Shown: positions 7,562 through 15,693 of the stretch, one piece after another
How the letters are laid out: each line of letters starts with the position of its first letter
How positions within the stretch are numbered: position 1 is the stretch's first letter
Assembly (NCBI RefSeq): GCF_900102675.1
Contig: NZ_FMYX01000013.1
Span: 106,142 to 170,141 of the forward strand
Source of the DNA: Pseudomonas guariconensis
GTDB taxonomy: Bacteria > Pseudomonadota > Gammaproteobacteria > Pseudomonadales > Pseudomonadaceae
Direction: 5' to 3'
Length of the DNA stretch: 64,000 nt
Program-made: the position numbers and the translations under genes
Notes under the pieces: model-generated
Told to the model about the DNA's origin: nothing
The model's input: only the letters and a program-made list of their open reading frames with translations
Databases searched by the model: none

Positions 7562-8761
7562 GTGTTCAAACATGTCGATGCCTATGCCGGCGACCCGATT
7601 CTCTCGCTGATGGAGACCTTCAAGGCCGACCCCCGTGCCGACAAGGTCAACCTGAGTATCGGCCTGTACTACGATGAAGCCGGCGTGGTGCCGCAACTGG
7701 CGGCAGTGGGCGAGGTGGAAAAACGCCTGGCCGACCAGCCCCACGAAGCCTCGCTGTACCTGCCGATGGAAGGCTTGGGCAGCTATCGCCAGGCGATTCA
7801 GGCGCTGCTGTTCGGTGCCGATCATCCGGCCGTGACCGGCGGGCGCGTGGCCACCGTGCAGACCGTCGGCGGCTCCGGCGCCCTGAAAGTCGGCGCCGAC
7901 TTCCTCAAGCGCTACTTCCCGCAGTCCGAGGTCTGGGTGAGCAACCCGACCTGGGATAACCACCGCGCGATCTTCGAAGGTGCGGGCTTCAAGGTCCACA
8001 CCTACCCGTACTTCGACCCGACCACCCGTGGCGTGGACTTCGCCGGCATGCTGGCGTGCCTGCAAGGCCTGGCGCCCAACAGCATCGTCCTGCTGCACCC
8101 GTGCTGCCACAACCCCACCGGCGTCGACCTGAACCAGAACCAGTGGCAGCAAGTGGTGGAAGTGGTCAAGGCGCGTCAGCTGATTCCGTTCCTCGACATC
8201 GCCTACCAGGGCTTCGGCGAAGGCTTGGTGGAAGACGCCTACGCGATCCGCGAAATGGCCCGTGCCGGCGTGCCGTGCCTGGTCAGCAACTCCTTCTCCA
8301 AGATCTTCTCGCTGTACGGCGAGCGGGTAGGGGGGCTGTCGGTGGTCTGCGATGACGAAGCCACCACCGCAAGCGTGCTGGGCCAGCTCAAGGCCACCGT
8401 GCGCCGCAACTACTCCAGCCCGCCCTGCCATGGCGCGCAACTGGTGGCCGGCGTGCTGGGCGATGCCGAGCTCAACGCCCAATGGGTGGCTGAGGTCGAG
8501 GTGATGCGCAAGCGTATCCTCGACATGCGCCAGGGTCTGGTCGACCTGCTGGGCGAATTGCTGCCGGGCCAGGACTTCCAATTCTTCCTGCGCCAGCGCG
8601 GCATGTTCAGCTACACCGGTTTCAGCGTCGCCCAAGTGCGTCGCCTGCGTGACGAGTTCGGCGTTTACCTCATCGACAGTGGTCGGGTGTGCATGTCAGG
8701 CCTGCGTCCGGCTAACCTGCGTCGGGTGGCCGAGGCGTTTGCGGCTGTGCATTCGGCGTAA
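7562..8761 (+). CDS. amaC: Aromatic/D-lysine-type amino-acid aminotransferase (class I, PLP-dependent)
   Basis: 399-aa class-I aminotransferase of the TyrB/AspC type, starting with GTG behind AAGGAG. Visible are the N-terminal MFKHVDAYAGDPILSLME, the substrate segment NPTWDNHRAIFEGAG near 128, LLHPCCHNPTGVDL near 180, and the PLP-lysine region SNSFSKIFSLYGERVGGLS near 244. These enzymes transfer the amino group of aromatic and some other amino acids to 2-oxoglutarate. Beside dpkA it corresponds to P. putida amaC, proposed to convert D-lysine to the 2-oxo acid that cyclises to the DpkA substrate. A broad aromatic aminotransferase role is equally compatible. Confidence 0.88.
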   Translation: MFKHVDAYAGDPILSLMETFKADPRADKVNLSIGLYYDEAGVVPQLAAVGEVEKRLADQPHEASLYLPMEGLGSYRQAIQALLFGADHPAVTGGRVATVQTVGGSGALKVGADFLKRYFPQSEVWVSNPTWDNHRAIFEGAGFKVHTYPYFDPTTRGVDFAGMLACLQGLAPNSIVLLHPCCHNPTGVDLNQNQWQQVVEVVKARQLIPFLDIAYQGFGEGLVEDAYAIREMARAGVPCLVSNSFSKIFSLYGERVGGLSVVCDDEATTASVLGQLKATVRRNYSSPPCHGAQLVAGVLGDAELNAQWVAEVEVMRKRILDMRQGLVDLLGELLPGQDFQFFLRQRGMFSYTGFSVAQVRRLRDEFGVYLIDSGRVCMSGLRPANLRRVAEAFAAVHSA

Positions 8762-8768
8762 CCGCTCG

Positions 8769-8785
8769 GGGCCGCAGCGCGGCCC
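8769..8785 (+). terminator. Hairpin after the aminotransferase gene
   Basis: Perfect 7-bp stem GGGCCGC-AGC-GCGGCCC, eight bases after the stop codon. It is followed by ATTCTCAT rather than a clean T run, so termination may be weak or Rho-assisted. Confidence 0.5.
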
Positions 8786-8898
8786 ATTCTCATCACAAGG
8801 CCGCTTCCATCGATCCTGCTGCGCTTCGGTGCGTGCATGAGTCGTGGGAGCGGCTTTTTTTGTCGTTGAAGGGTCGTACGGTCGTTCCATTTTTCCAG

Positions 8899-8994
8899 GT
8901 GCAACCCGTTTGGTTTGAGTGCAGCCCGCTTACAGAAAATTCTGACGCTTTAGGTGCAACCGTCTGTAGGGCGGGGCTATGCAAGTGCAACCCA
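8899..8994 (+). promoter_or_regulatory. Array of GTGCAACC-type direct repeats upstream of the amino-acid transporter
   Basis: GTGCAACCCG (8899), GTGCAGCCCG (8919), GTGCAACCGT (8954) and GTGCAACCCA (8985) are direct repeats on one face of a 335-base gene-free region. A related GTTGCACCC follows at 9085, just before the start codon at 9097. Spacings of 20, 35 and 31 bases are near integral helical turns. They look like tandem sites for a regulator, which I cannot identify. The 8762-8898 part holds a hairpin and a degenerate REP-like GTGGGAGCGGC followed by a T run. Confidence 0.5.
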
Positions 8995-9096
8995 ATCAGC
9001 GCACAATCGCGCCCCTCTTTTCGGTTGAGGTGTGCGAAGCCTTCTGTTTCGCCGCTCTCAGCCTGTTGCAGTCTTGCGAGTGGAGTTGCACCCGGA

Positions 9097-10389
9097 ATGA
9101 ATGAGCAGGCCCCAAGCGTTGAACAACGCTTCGAAGAATCGACCCCAGCCACCCTCGGCAGCTGGTCGCGACAAGACACCACCTGGATGCTGGGCCTGTT
9201 CGGCACGGCAATCGGCGCCGGAACCTTGTTCCTGCCGATCAACGCCGGCCTTGGCGGCTTCTGGCCGCTGCTTATCCTGGCCGTACTGGCCTTCCCGATG
9301 ACCTATTACGCTCACCGCGGACTGACCCGTTTCGTGCTCTCCGGGCGCAGCGGCGGCGACATCACCGAGGTGGTCGAAGAGCACTTCGGCATCAAAGCCG
9401 GCGCGCTGATCACCGTTCTGTACTTCTTCGCCATCTTCCCGATCCTGCTCATCTACAGCGTCGCTCTGACCAACACCGTCAGCAGCTTCATGGAGCACCA
9501 GCTGCACATGACTCCGCCACCGCGGGCGCTGCTGTCGTTCCTGCTGATCTTCGGCTTGCTGCTGATCGTGCGCTGCGGCGAACAGGCGACGGTCAAGGTC
9601 ATGAGCCTGCTGGTCTACCCATTCATCGTCGCCCTGGCGCTGCTGGCCCTGTACCTGGTACCGCACTGGAATGGCGGCATCCTCGACAGCGCAGGCCAAC
9701 TGCCGTCGGGTTCGGCCTTCCTGCATACGATGTGGTTGGCGATCCCGGTGATGGTGTTCTCTTTCAACCACTCGCCGATCATTTCAGCCTTTGCGGTCGA
9801 CCAGAAACGCCGCTACGGCGAGCACGCCGACGAGCGCAGCGGGCAGATCCTGGCGCGCGCTCACCTGCTGATGGTGGCGATGGTGCTGTTCTTCGTCTTC
9901 AGCTGCGTGCTGACCCTCAGCAGTGCCCAGCTCGCCGAGGCCAAGGCACAGAACCTGTCGATCCTGTCGTACCTGGCCAACCATTTCAGTAACCCGGCCA
10001 TTGCCTTCGCCGCGCCGTTGATCGCTTTCATCGCCATAGCCAAATCCTTCCTGGGCCACTACATCGGCGCCAGCGAGGGCCTCAAGGGCATCATCGGCAA
10101 GGCTGGCCTGCGCCCAGGTGCCAAGGCCATGGACCGTGTGGTCGCTGCGCTGATGCTGGTGGTGTGCTGGGTCGTCGCGACCCTCAACCCAAGCATCCTG
10201 GGTATGATCGAGTCCCTTGGCGGCCCGATCATCGCTGCGCTGCTGTTCCTGATGCCGATGTACGCCATCCGCCGTGTGCCGGCGATGCGCAAGTACAGTG
10301 GAGCAATGTCCAACGTCTTCGTCGTGGTGCTGGGCCTGGTGGCCATGTCCTCGGTGGTCTATTCGGTGGTCGATAGCCTGCTGGGCTGA
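9097..10389 (+). CDS. Amino-acid permease of the HAAAP (serine/threonine/tryptophan transporter) family
   Basis: 430-aa inner-membrane carrier with about 11 hydrophobic spans, opening with the family block TTWMLGLFGTAIGAGTLFLP near residue 28. HAAAP members (SdaC, TdcC, Mtr, TyrP) are proton or sodium symporters for hydroxy and aromatic amino acids. The residues WLAIPVMVFSFNHSPIISAF near 213 resemble SdaC-type serine transporters, but the exact substrate cannot be read from sequence. The ATG at 9097 is chosen over upstream in-frame starts because the conserved region begins here. It adjoins the D-lysine/aromatic aminotransferase locus and is preceded by the GTGCAACC repeats. Confidence 0.88.
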   Translation: MNEQAPSVEQRFEESTPATLGSWSRQDTTWMLGLFGTAIGAGTLFLPINAGLGGFWPLLILAVLAFPMTYYAHRGLTRFVLSGRSGGDITEVVEEHFGIKAGALITVLYFFAIFPILLIYSVALTNTVSSFMEHQLHMTPPPRALLSFLLIFGLLLIVRCGEQATVKVMSLLVYPFIVALALLALYLVPHWNGGILDSAGQLPSGSAFLHTMWLAIPVMVFSFNHSPIISAFAVDQKRRYGEHADERSGQILARAHLLMVAMVLFFVFSCVLTLSSAQLAEAKAQNLSILSYLANHFSNPAIAFAAPLIAFIAIAKSFLGHYIGASEGLKGIIGKAGLRPGAKAMDRVVAALMLVVCWVVATLNPSILGMIESLGGPIIAALLFLMPMYAIRRVPAMRKYSGAMSNVFVVVLGLVAMSSVVYSVVDSLLG

Positions 10390-10414
10390 CCTGCCGACAC
10401 TGTATAAAGAGAAA

Positions 10415-10448
10415 GGCCCGGATGGTTTGTCGCCATTTGGGTCTTTTT
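10415..10448 (+). terminator. Rho-independent terminator after the amino-acid permease
   Basis: GGCCCGGATGG pairs with CCATTTGGGTC, an 11-bp stem including three G-U pairs, across a seven-base loop. TTTTT follows immediately. It lies 26 bases after the permease stop. Confidence 0.75.
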
Positions 10449-10560
10449 ATTGTCCACAAAAAAATCCTGGAATTAGAACAATTTAACTTTTCCGATAGGC
10501 ACTTGCGCGCCTTCATGCTTAACTCAGTGTCCTTTCAAAACCCCGCATAAGGATCTCGTC

Positions 10561-11061
10561 ATGGCTCAAGTGACTCTCAAAGGCAACCCGGTACAGGTCA
10601 AAGGCAATCTGCCGCAGGTCGGCGCCCAGGCACCGGCGTTTTCCCTGGTCGGTGAAGGCCTGGCCGACACCTCGCTGCAGAACTTCGCTGGCAAGCGCAA
10701 GGTGCTGAACATCTTCCCGAGCGTCGACACCCCGACTTGCGCCACCTCCGTGCGCAAATTCAATGCCCAGGCCAACGACGTGGCCAACACCGTGGTGCTG
10801 TGCATTTCTGCCGACCTGCCGTTCGCCCAGGCGCGTTTCTGCGGTGCCGAAGGCCTGGAGAACGTGAAGAACCTGTCGACCCTGCGTGGTCGAGAGTTCC
10901 TCGAGAACTACGGCGTGGCCATCGCCGACGGCCCGCTGGCCGGCCTGGCTGCCCGTGCAGTGGTGGTGCTGGATGAAAACGACAAGGTCCTGCACAGCGA
11001 ATTGGTTGGCGAAATCGCTGACGAGCCGAACTACGACGCGGCGCTGGCCGTGCTGAAGTAA
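10561..11061 (+). CDS. tpx: Thiol peroxidase (2-Cys peroxiredoxin Tpx)
   Basis: 166-aa atypical 2-Cys peroxiredoxin that reduces hydrogen and organic peroxides with thioredoxin. The length is standard for the family. The peroxidatic Cys is in SVDTPTCATSVRKFN (about Cys60) and the resolving Cys is in ARFCGAEGLENV (about Cys94). The start has AAGGA nine bases upstream. The gene is monocistronic between two intrinsic terminators. Confidence 0.97.
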   Translation: MAQVTLKGNPVQVKGNLPQVGAQAPAFSLVGEGLADTSLQNFAGKRKVLNIFPSVDTPTCATSVRKFNAQANDVANTVVLCISADLPFAQARFCGAEGLENVKNLSTLRGREFLENYGVAIADGPLAGLAARAVVVLDENDKVLHSELVGEIADEPNYDAALAVLK

Positions 11062-11100
11062 ACAGGCCGGGGGCTGTGTGCCCCAGCGGTCACACGTTGT

Positions 11101-11130
11101 AACGGCCTGGAGCGATCTCCAGGCCGTTTT
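11101..11130 (+). terminator. Rho-independent terminator of tpx
   Basis: Eleven-base perfect stem ACGGCCTGGAG-CGAT-CTCCAGGCCGT followed by TTT, 40 bases after the tpx stop. Confidence 0.9.
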
Positions 11131-11262
11131 CATTTAAAGTTCAGCATCTTGGCAACGTAAGCCGAAGGTAAATGCCTGGTAAAGGTCCTTTGCTAATACG
11201 GTGTCAGTGCTTATCGTTCATCCTCCCCAGTCGTCATTTCCTGAACAAGGTTCGTTCAACCC

Positions 11263-12549
11263 ATGCAATCTTCCGTTTCTCGTTCCCCGCGTCGCTGGCT
11301 CGTCGGCCTGCTGATCCTGCTGCTGGTGGCCCTCCTGGCCTGGTGGCTGTGGCCTGCAGCTACGCCTGATACGGCGAAGCCGGGCGGACGGCCCGGCAAA
11401 GGCATGGGCATGGGCATGGGGCGTCCGGGCTTCGGTGGTTCCACCGATCCGGTACCGGTGCGTGTGGAGCCCGTGCATGTCGGCGATTTCCCGCTGTACT
11501 ACAAGGCTTTGGGCACTGTGACGGCAACCAATACCGTCAACGTCCGTAGCCGGGTGGCCGGTGAGCTGGTCAAGATTCACTTCAAGGAAGGCCAGCAGGT
11601 CAAGGCCGGCGATCTGCTCGCTGAAATCGACCCGCGTCCTTACCGCATCGCCCTGCAGCAGGCAGAAGGCACCCTGGCGCAGAACCAGGCCCAGCTGAAG
11701 AACGCCCAGGTCGATCTGGCCCGTTATAAAGGCCTGTATGCCGAAGACAGCATCGCAAAGCAGACCTTGGACACTGCCCAGGCCCAGGTCGCGCAGTTCC
11801 AGGGGTTGGTCAAGACCAACCAGGCGCAGGTCAACGATGCTCGCTTAAACCTGGACTTCACCCAGATCCGCGCCCCCATCAGTGGCCGGGTAGGCCTGCG
11901 CCAGCTGGACTTGGGTAACCTGGTGGCCGCCAACGACACCACCGCCCTGGTGGTGATCACCCAGACCGAGCCGATCAGCGTGGCCTTTACCTTGCCCGAG
12001 ACCGAGCTTTCCACCGTGCTCGAGCGCTACCGCAGCGGCGCGACCCTGCCAGTCGAGGCCTGGGACCGCAGCGACAGCAAGCTGCAGTCCACCGGTGTGC
12101 TGGGCAGTCTGGACAACCAGATAGACACCACCACTGGCACCCTGAAGTTCAAGGCCCGCTTCGATAACAAGGATCAGGCCCTGTTCCCCAATCAGTTCGT
12201 CAACGTGCGCCTGTTGGCCGATACCCTCAAACAGGTGCTGCTGGCCCCATCCGCAGCCATCCAGTTTGGCAATGATGGCACCTTCGCCTATGTGGTCAAC
12301 GCCCAGAGCACGGTCAATATCCGCAAGCTCAAGGTCGGCCCCAGCGACGGTGAACAGAGCGTAGTGCTCGAAGGCCTGGCCGCCGGTGATCGCCTGGTGC
12401 TCGAGGGCACCGACCGTCTGCGCGAAGGCAGCAAGGTGGAGGTCGTCCAAGACAGCTCTCAGGTGCCGACCACTCCCGGGCAGCATCTGCAAGGCCAGGA
12501 CGCCAAGGGCTCGGCCCAGGCTGGTGAGTCGAGCAAGGCGGGCGCATGA
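11263..12549 (+). CDS. mdtA: RND efflux periplasmic adaptor (MdtA type)
   Basis: 428-aa membrane-fusion protein of the AcrA/MdtA family, linking the inner-membrane RND pump to the outer-membrane channel. An N-terminal membrane anchor (LVGLLILLLVALLAWWLWPA, residues about 11-30) is followed by a glycine/methionine-rich linker (GKGMGMGMGRPGFGG). Then come the lipoyl/beta-barrel segments (RVAGELVKIHFKEGQQVKAG near 100) and a helical hairpin (AEGTLAQNQAQLKNAQVDLA). Its stop overlaps the ATG of mdtB by four bases, so the adaptor and pump are coupled. Substrates of MdtABC pumps include novobiocin and bile-type compounds in enterics; here they are unknown. Confidence 0.93.
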   Translation: MQSSVSRSPRRWLVGLLILLLVALLAWWLWPAATPDTAKPGGRPGKGMGMGMGRPGFGGSTDPVPVRVEPVHVGDFPLYYKALGTVTATNTVNVRSRVAGELVKIHFKEGQQVKAGDLLAEIDPRPYRIALQQAEGTLAQNQAQLKNAQVDLARYKGLYAEDSIAKQTLDTAQAQVAQFQGLVKTNQAQVNDARLNLDFTQIRAPISGRVGLRQLDLGNLVAANDTTALVVITQTEPISVAFTLPETELSTVLERYRSGATLPVEAWDRSDSKLQSTGVLGSLDNQIDTTTGTLKFKARFDNKDQALFPNQFVNVRLLADTLKQVLLAPSAAIQFGNDGTFAYVVNAQSTVNIRKLKVGPSDGEQSVVLEGLAAGDRLVLEGTDRLREGSKVEVVQDSSQVPTTPGQHLQGQDAKGSAQAGESSKAGA

Positions 12550-15500
12550 ACCTCTCGCGCCTGTTCATCCTCCGCCCGGTCGCCACCACGCTGAGCATGC
12601 TGGCCATCGTCCTGGCCGGCCTGATCGCCTACAAGCTGTTGCCGGTCTCGGCCTTGCCCCAGGTCGATTACCCGACCATCCGGGTCATGACCCTGTATCC
12701 CGGCGCCAGCCCCCAGGTCATGACCAGCGCAGTCACGGCCCCCCTGGAGCGTCAGTTCGGTCAGATGCCAGGCCTGACGCAAATGGCCTCCACCAGCTCC
12801 GGCGGGGCCTCGGTGCTGACCCTGCGCTTCAACCTCGACATGAACATGGATGTCGCCGAGCAACAGGTCCAGGCGGCGATCAACGCGGCCAACAACCTGT
12901 TGCCCAGCGATCTGCCGGCGCCACCGGTGTACAACAAGGTCAACCCGGCCGATACCCCGGTGCTGACCCTGGCCATTTCCTCCAAGACCATGCCACTGCC
13001 CAAGCTCAACGACCTGGTCGATACCCGGGTGGCGCAGAAGATCGCCCAGATCAGCGGGGTGGGCATGGTCAGCATCGCCGGCGGTCAGCGTCAGGCGGTG
13101 CGTATCAAGGTCAATGTCGATGCCTTGGCGGCCAACGGCCTGAACCTGGACGACGTGCGCACTCTGATCGGCGCCTCCAACGTCAACCAGCCCAAGGGCA
13201 ACTTCGACGGCCCGACGCGGGTGTCGATGCTCGACGCCAACGACCAACTGCGCTCACCCGAGGAGTACGCCAACCTCATCCTGGCCTACAACAACGGCGC
13301 GCCCTTGCGTCTGAAAGATGTCGCCGAGATCGTCGACGGCGCCGAGAACGAGCGCCTCGCAGCCTGGGCCAACGAGAACCAGGCGGTGCTGCTGAACATC
13401 CAGCGTCAGCCGGGTGCCAACGTCATCGAAGTGGTCGACCTGATCAAGGAAATGCTGCCCTCGATCACCGATAACTTGCCGGCCGGCCTGGATGTCACCG
13501 TTCTCACCGACCGTACCCAGACCATTCGTGCCGCCGTCAAGGACGTGCAGCACGAACTGTTGATCGCCATTGCACTCGTGGTGATGGTCACGTTCGTATT
13601 CCTGCGCCGTTTCAGCGCCACCCTTATCCCGTCGATTGCCGTGCCGCTGTCTTTGATCGGCACCTTCGGCGTGATGTACCTGGCCGGTTTTTCGGTCAAC
13701 AACCTCACATTGATGGCCCTGACCATTGCCACCGGCTTTGTGGTGGACGATGCGATCGTGATGCTGGAGAACATCTCCCGGCATATCGAAGAGGGTGAGA
13801 CGCCGATGCAGGCGGCGCTCAAAGGTGCCCGTCAGATCGGTTTCACCTTGGTCTCGCTGACGTTCTCGCTGATCGCGGTGCTGATCCCGCTGCTGTTTAT
13901 GGCTGACGTGGTCGGCCGGCTGTTCCGCGAGTTCGCCATCACCTTGGCGGTGGCGATCCTGATTTCCCTGGTGGTGTCCCTGACCCTGACCCCGATGATG
14001 TGCGCTCGGCTGCTCAAGCGTGAGCCCAAGGATGAAGAGCAGGGGCGCTTCTACCGTGCCAGTGGCGCCTGGATCGACTGGCTGATCGAACGCTACGGCC
14101 GAGGCCTGCAATGGGTGCTCAGGCACCAGCCGCTGACCTTGCTAGTGGCGGTGGCAAGCCTGGTGCTGACGGTGTTGCTGTACGTCATCGTGCCCAAAGG
14201 GTTCTTCCCGGCGCAGGATACCGGCGTGATCCAGGGGATCTCCGAAGCGCCCCAGTCCACCTCGTTCGCCGCCATGAGCGAGCGCCAGCAGGCGCTGAGC
14301 CAGGTGATCCTCAAGGACCCGGCGGTCCAGAGCCTTTCCTCCTACATCGGCGTGGATGGGGACAACGCCACGCTCAACAGCGGTCGCTTGCTGATCAACC
14401 TCAAGCCACACGGCGAGCGGGATGTCACTGCCAGCGAGGTCATCGACCGCCTGCAGCCGCAGGTTGACAAGCTGGTGGGGATCCGCCTGTTCATGCAGCC
14501 CGTGCAGGACCTGAGCATCGAAGACCGGGTCAGCCGTACGCAATACCAGTTCAGCCTCTCTTCGCCCGACGCCGACCTGCTCGCCGAGTGGAGTGGCAAG
14601 TTGGTCCAGGCCCTGCAGCAGCGGCCGGAGCTACAGGATGTGGCCAGCGACCTGCAGGACAAGGGCCTGCAGGTGTACCTGGTGATCGATCGCGACATGG
14701 CCAGCCGCCTGGGCATCAGCGTGTCGCAGATCACCAACGCTCTGTACGACGCTTTCGGTCAGCGGCAGATTTCCACCATCTATACCCAGGCCAGTCAGTA
14801 CCGCGTCGTGCTGCAGTCGCAGACCGCCTCGACCATTGGCCCGCAGGCACTGGAGTCGATCCACGTCAAGGCCACCGATGGCGGCCAGGTACGTCTGTCG
14901 GCCCTGGCAAGGATCGAGCAGCGTCAGGCGCAGCTGGCGATCTCCCATATCGGTCAGTTCCCGGCCGTGATGATGTCGTTCAACCTGGCCCATGGCGCGT
15001 CCCTGGGCGAAGCGGTCAAGGTCATCGAGCAGGTACAGCAGGAAATCGGCATGCCCCTGGGCGTACAGACTCGCTTCCAGGGTGCCGCCGAAGCTTTCCA
15101 GGCGTCGTTGTCGAGCACATTGCTGCTGATTCTTGCAGCGGTGGTCACCATGTATATCGTGTTGGGCGTGCTCTATGAGAGTTACATCCACCCGGTGACG
15201 ATTCTCTCGACCCTGCCGTCGGCGGCGGTCGGTGCCTTGCTGGCCTTGATCCTGAGCGGCAACGACCTGGGGATGATCGCCATCATCGGCATCATCCTGC
15301 TGATCGGTATCGTCAAGAAGAACGCCATCATGATGATCGACTTCGCCCTGGAGGCCGAGCGCAACCAGGGCATGGCCCCGCGCGATGCCATCTACCAGGC
15401 GGCGCTGTTGCGTTTCCGGCCGATCCTCATGACCACCCTGGCAGCGCTGTTCGGTGCCGTGCCCTTGATGCTTGCCACCGGTTCCGGCGCCGAGCTGCGC

Positions 15501-15641
15501 CAGCCCCTGGGCCTGGTGATGGTGGGTGGGCTGCTGGTCAGCCAGGTGCTGACGCTGTTCACCACGCCGGTCATCTACCTGTATTTCGACCGTCTGGCCC
15601 GCCGCTTTGGCAAGCAGGGTTTGACGCAGGAGGCAGCATGA
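12546..15641 (+). CDS. mdtB: RND efflux pump inner-membrane subunit (MdtB type)
   Basis: 1031-aa proton-driven RND transporter with the canonical opening MNLSRLFILRPVATTLSMLA and VSALPQVDYPTIRV. It has two sets of transmembrane helices, seen for example at 335-470 and 850-1020. The intramembrane acidic pair lies in ATGFVVDDAIVMLENISRH near residue 400. MdtB and MdtC form a heterotrimer. It is second in an operon mdtA-mdtB-mdtC-outer membrane factor. The length equals the family norm. Confidence 0.95.
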   Translation: MNLSRLFILRPVATTLSMLAIVLAGLIAYKLLPVSALPQVDYPTIRVMTLYPGASPQVMTSAVTAPLERQFGQMPGLTQMASTSSGGASVLTLRFNLDMNMDVAEQQVQAAINAANNLLPSDLPAPPVYNKVNPADTPVLTLAISSKTMPLPKLNDLVDTRVAQKIAQISGVGMVSIAGGQRQAVRIKVNVDALAANGLNLDDVRTLIGASNVNQPKGNFDGPTRVSMLDANDQLRSPEEYANLILAYNNGAPLRLKDVAEIVDGAENERLAAWANENQAVLLNIQRQPGANVIEVVDLIKEMLPSITDNLPAGLDVTVLTDRTQTIRAAVKDVQHELLIAIALVVMVTFVFLRRFSATLIPSIAVPLSLIGTFGVMYLAGFSVNNLTLMALTIATGFVVDDAIVMLENISRHIEEGETPMQAALKGARQIGFTLVSLTFSLIAVLIPLLFMADVVGRLFREFAITLAVAILISLVVSLTLTPMMCARLLKREPKDEEQGRFYRASGAWIDWLIERYGRGLQWVLRHQPLTLLVAVASLVLTVLLYVIVPKGFFPAQDTGVIQGISEAPQSTSFAAMSERQQALSQVILKDPAVQSLSSYIGVDGDNATLNSGRLLINLKPHGERDVTASEVIDRLQPQVDKLVGIRLFMQPVQDLSIEDRVSRTQYQFSLSSPDADLLAEWSGKLVQALQQRPELQDVASDLQDKGLQVYLVIDRDMASRLGISVSQITNALYDAFGQRQISTIYTQASQYRVVLQSQTASTIGPQALESIHVKATDGGQVRLSALARIEQRQAQLAISHIGQFPAVMMSFNLAHGASLGEAVKVIEQVQQEIGMPLGVQTRFQGAAEAFQASLSSTLLLILAAVVTMYIVLGVLYESYIHPVTILSTLPSAAVGALLALILSGNDLGMIAIIGIILLIGIVKKNAIMMIDFALEAERNQGMAPRDAIYQAALLRFRPILMTTLAALFGAVPLMLATGSGAELRQPLGLVMVGGLLVSQVLTLFTTPVIYLYFDRLARRFGKQGLTQEAA

Positions 15642-15693
15642 TCGGCGGCGACGCTCTTTCTCCTAGCGTGCAGCTCGTGGCTTGGAGCTTCCA

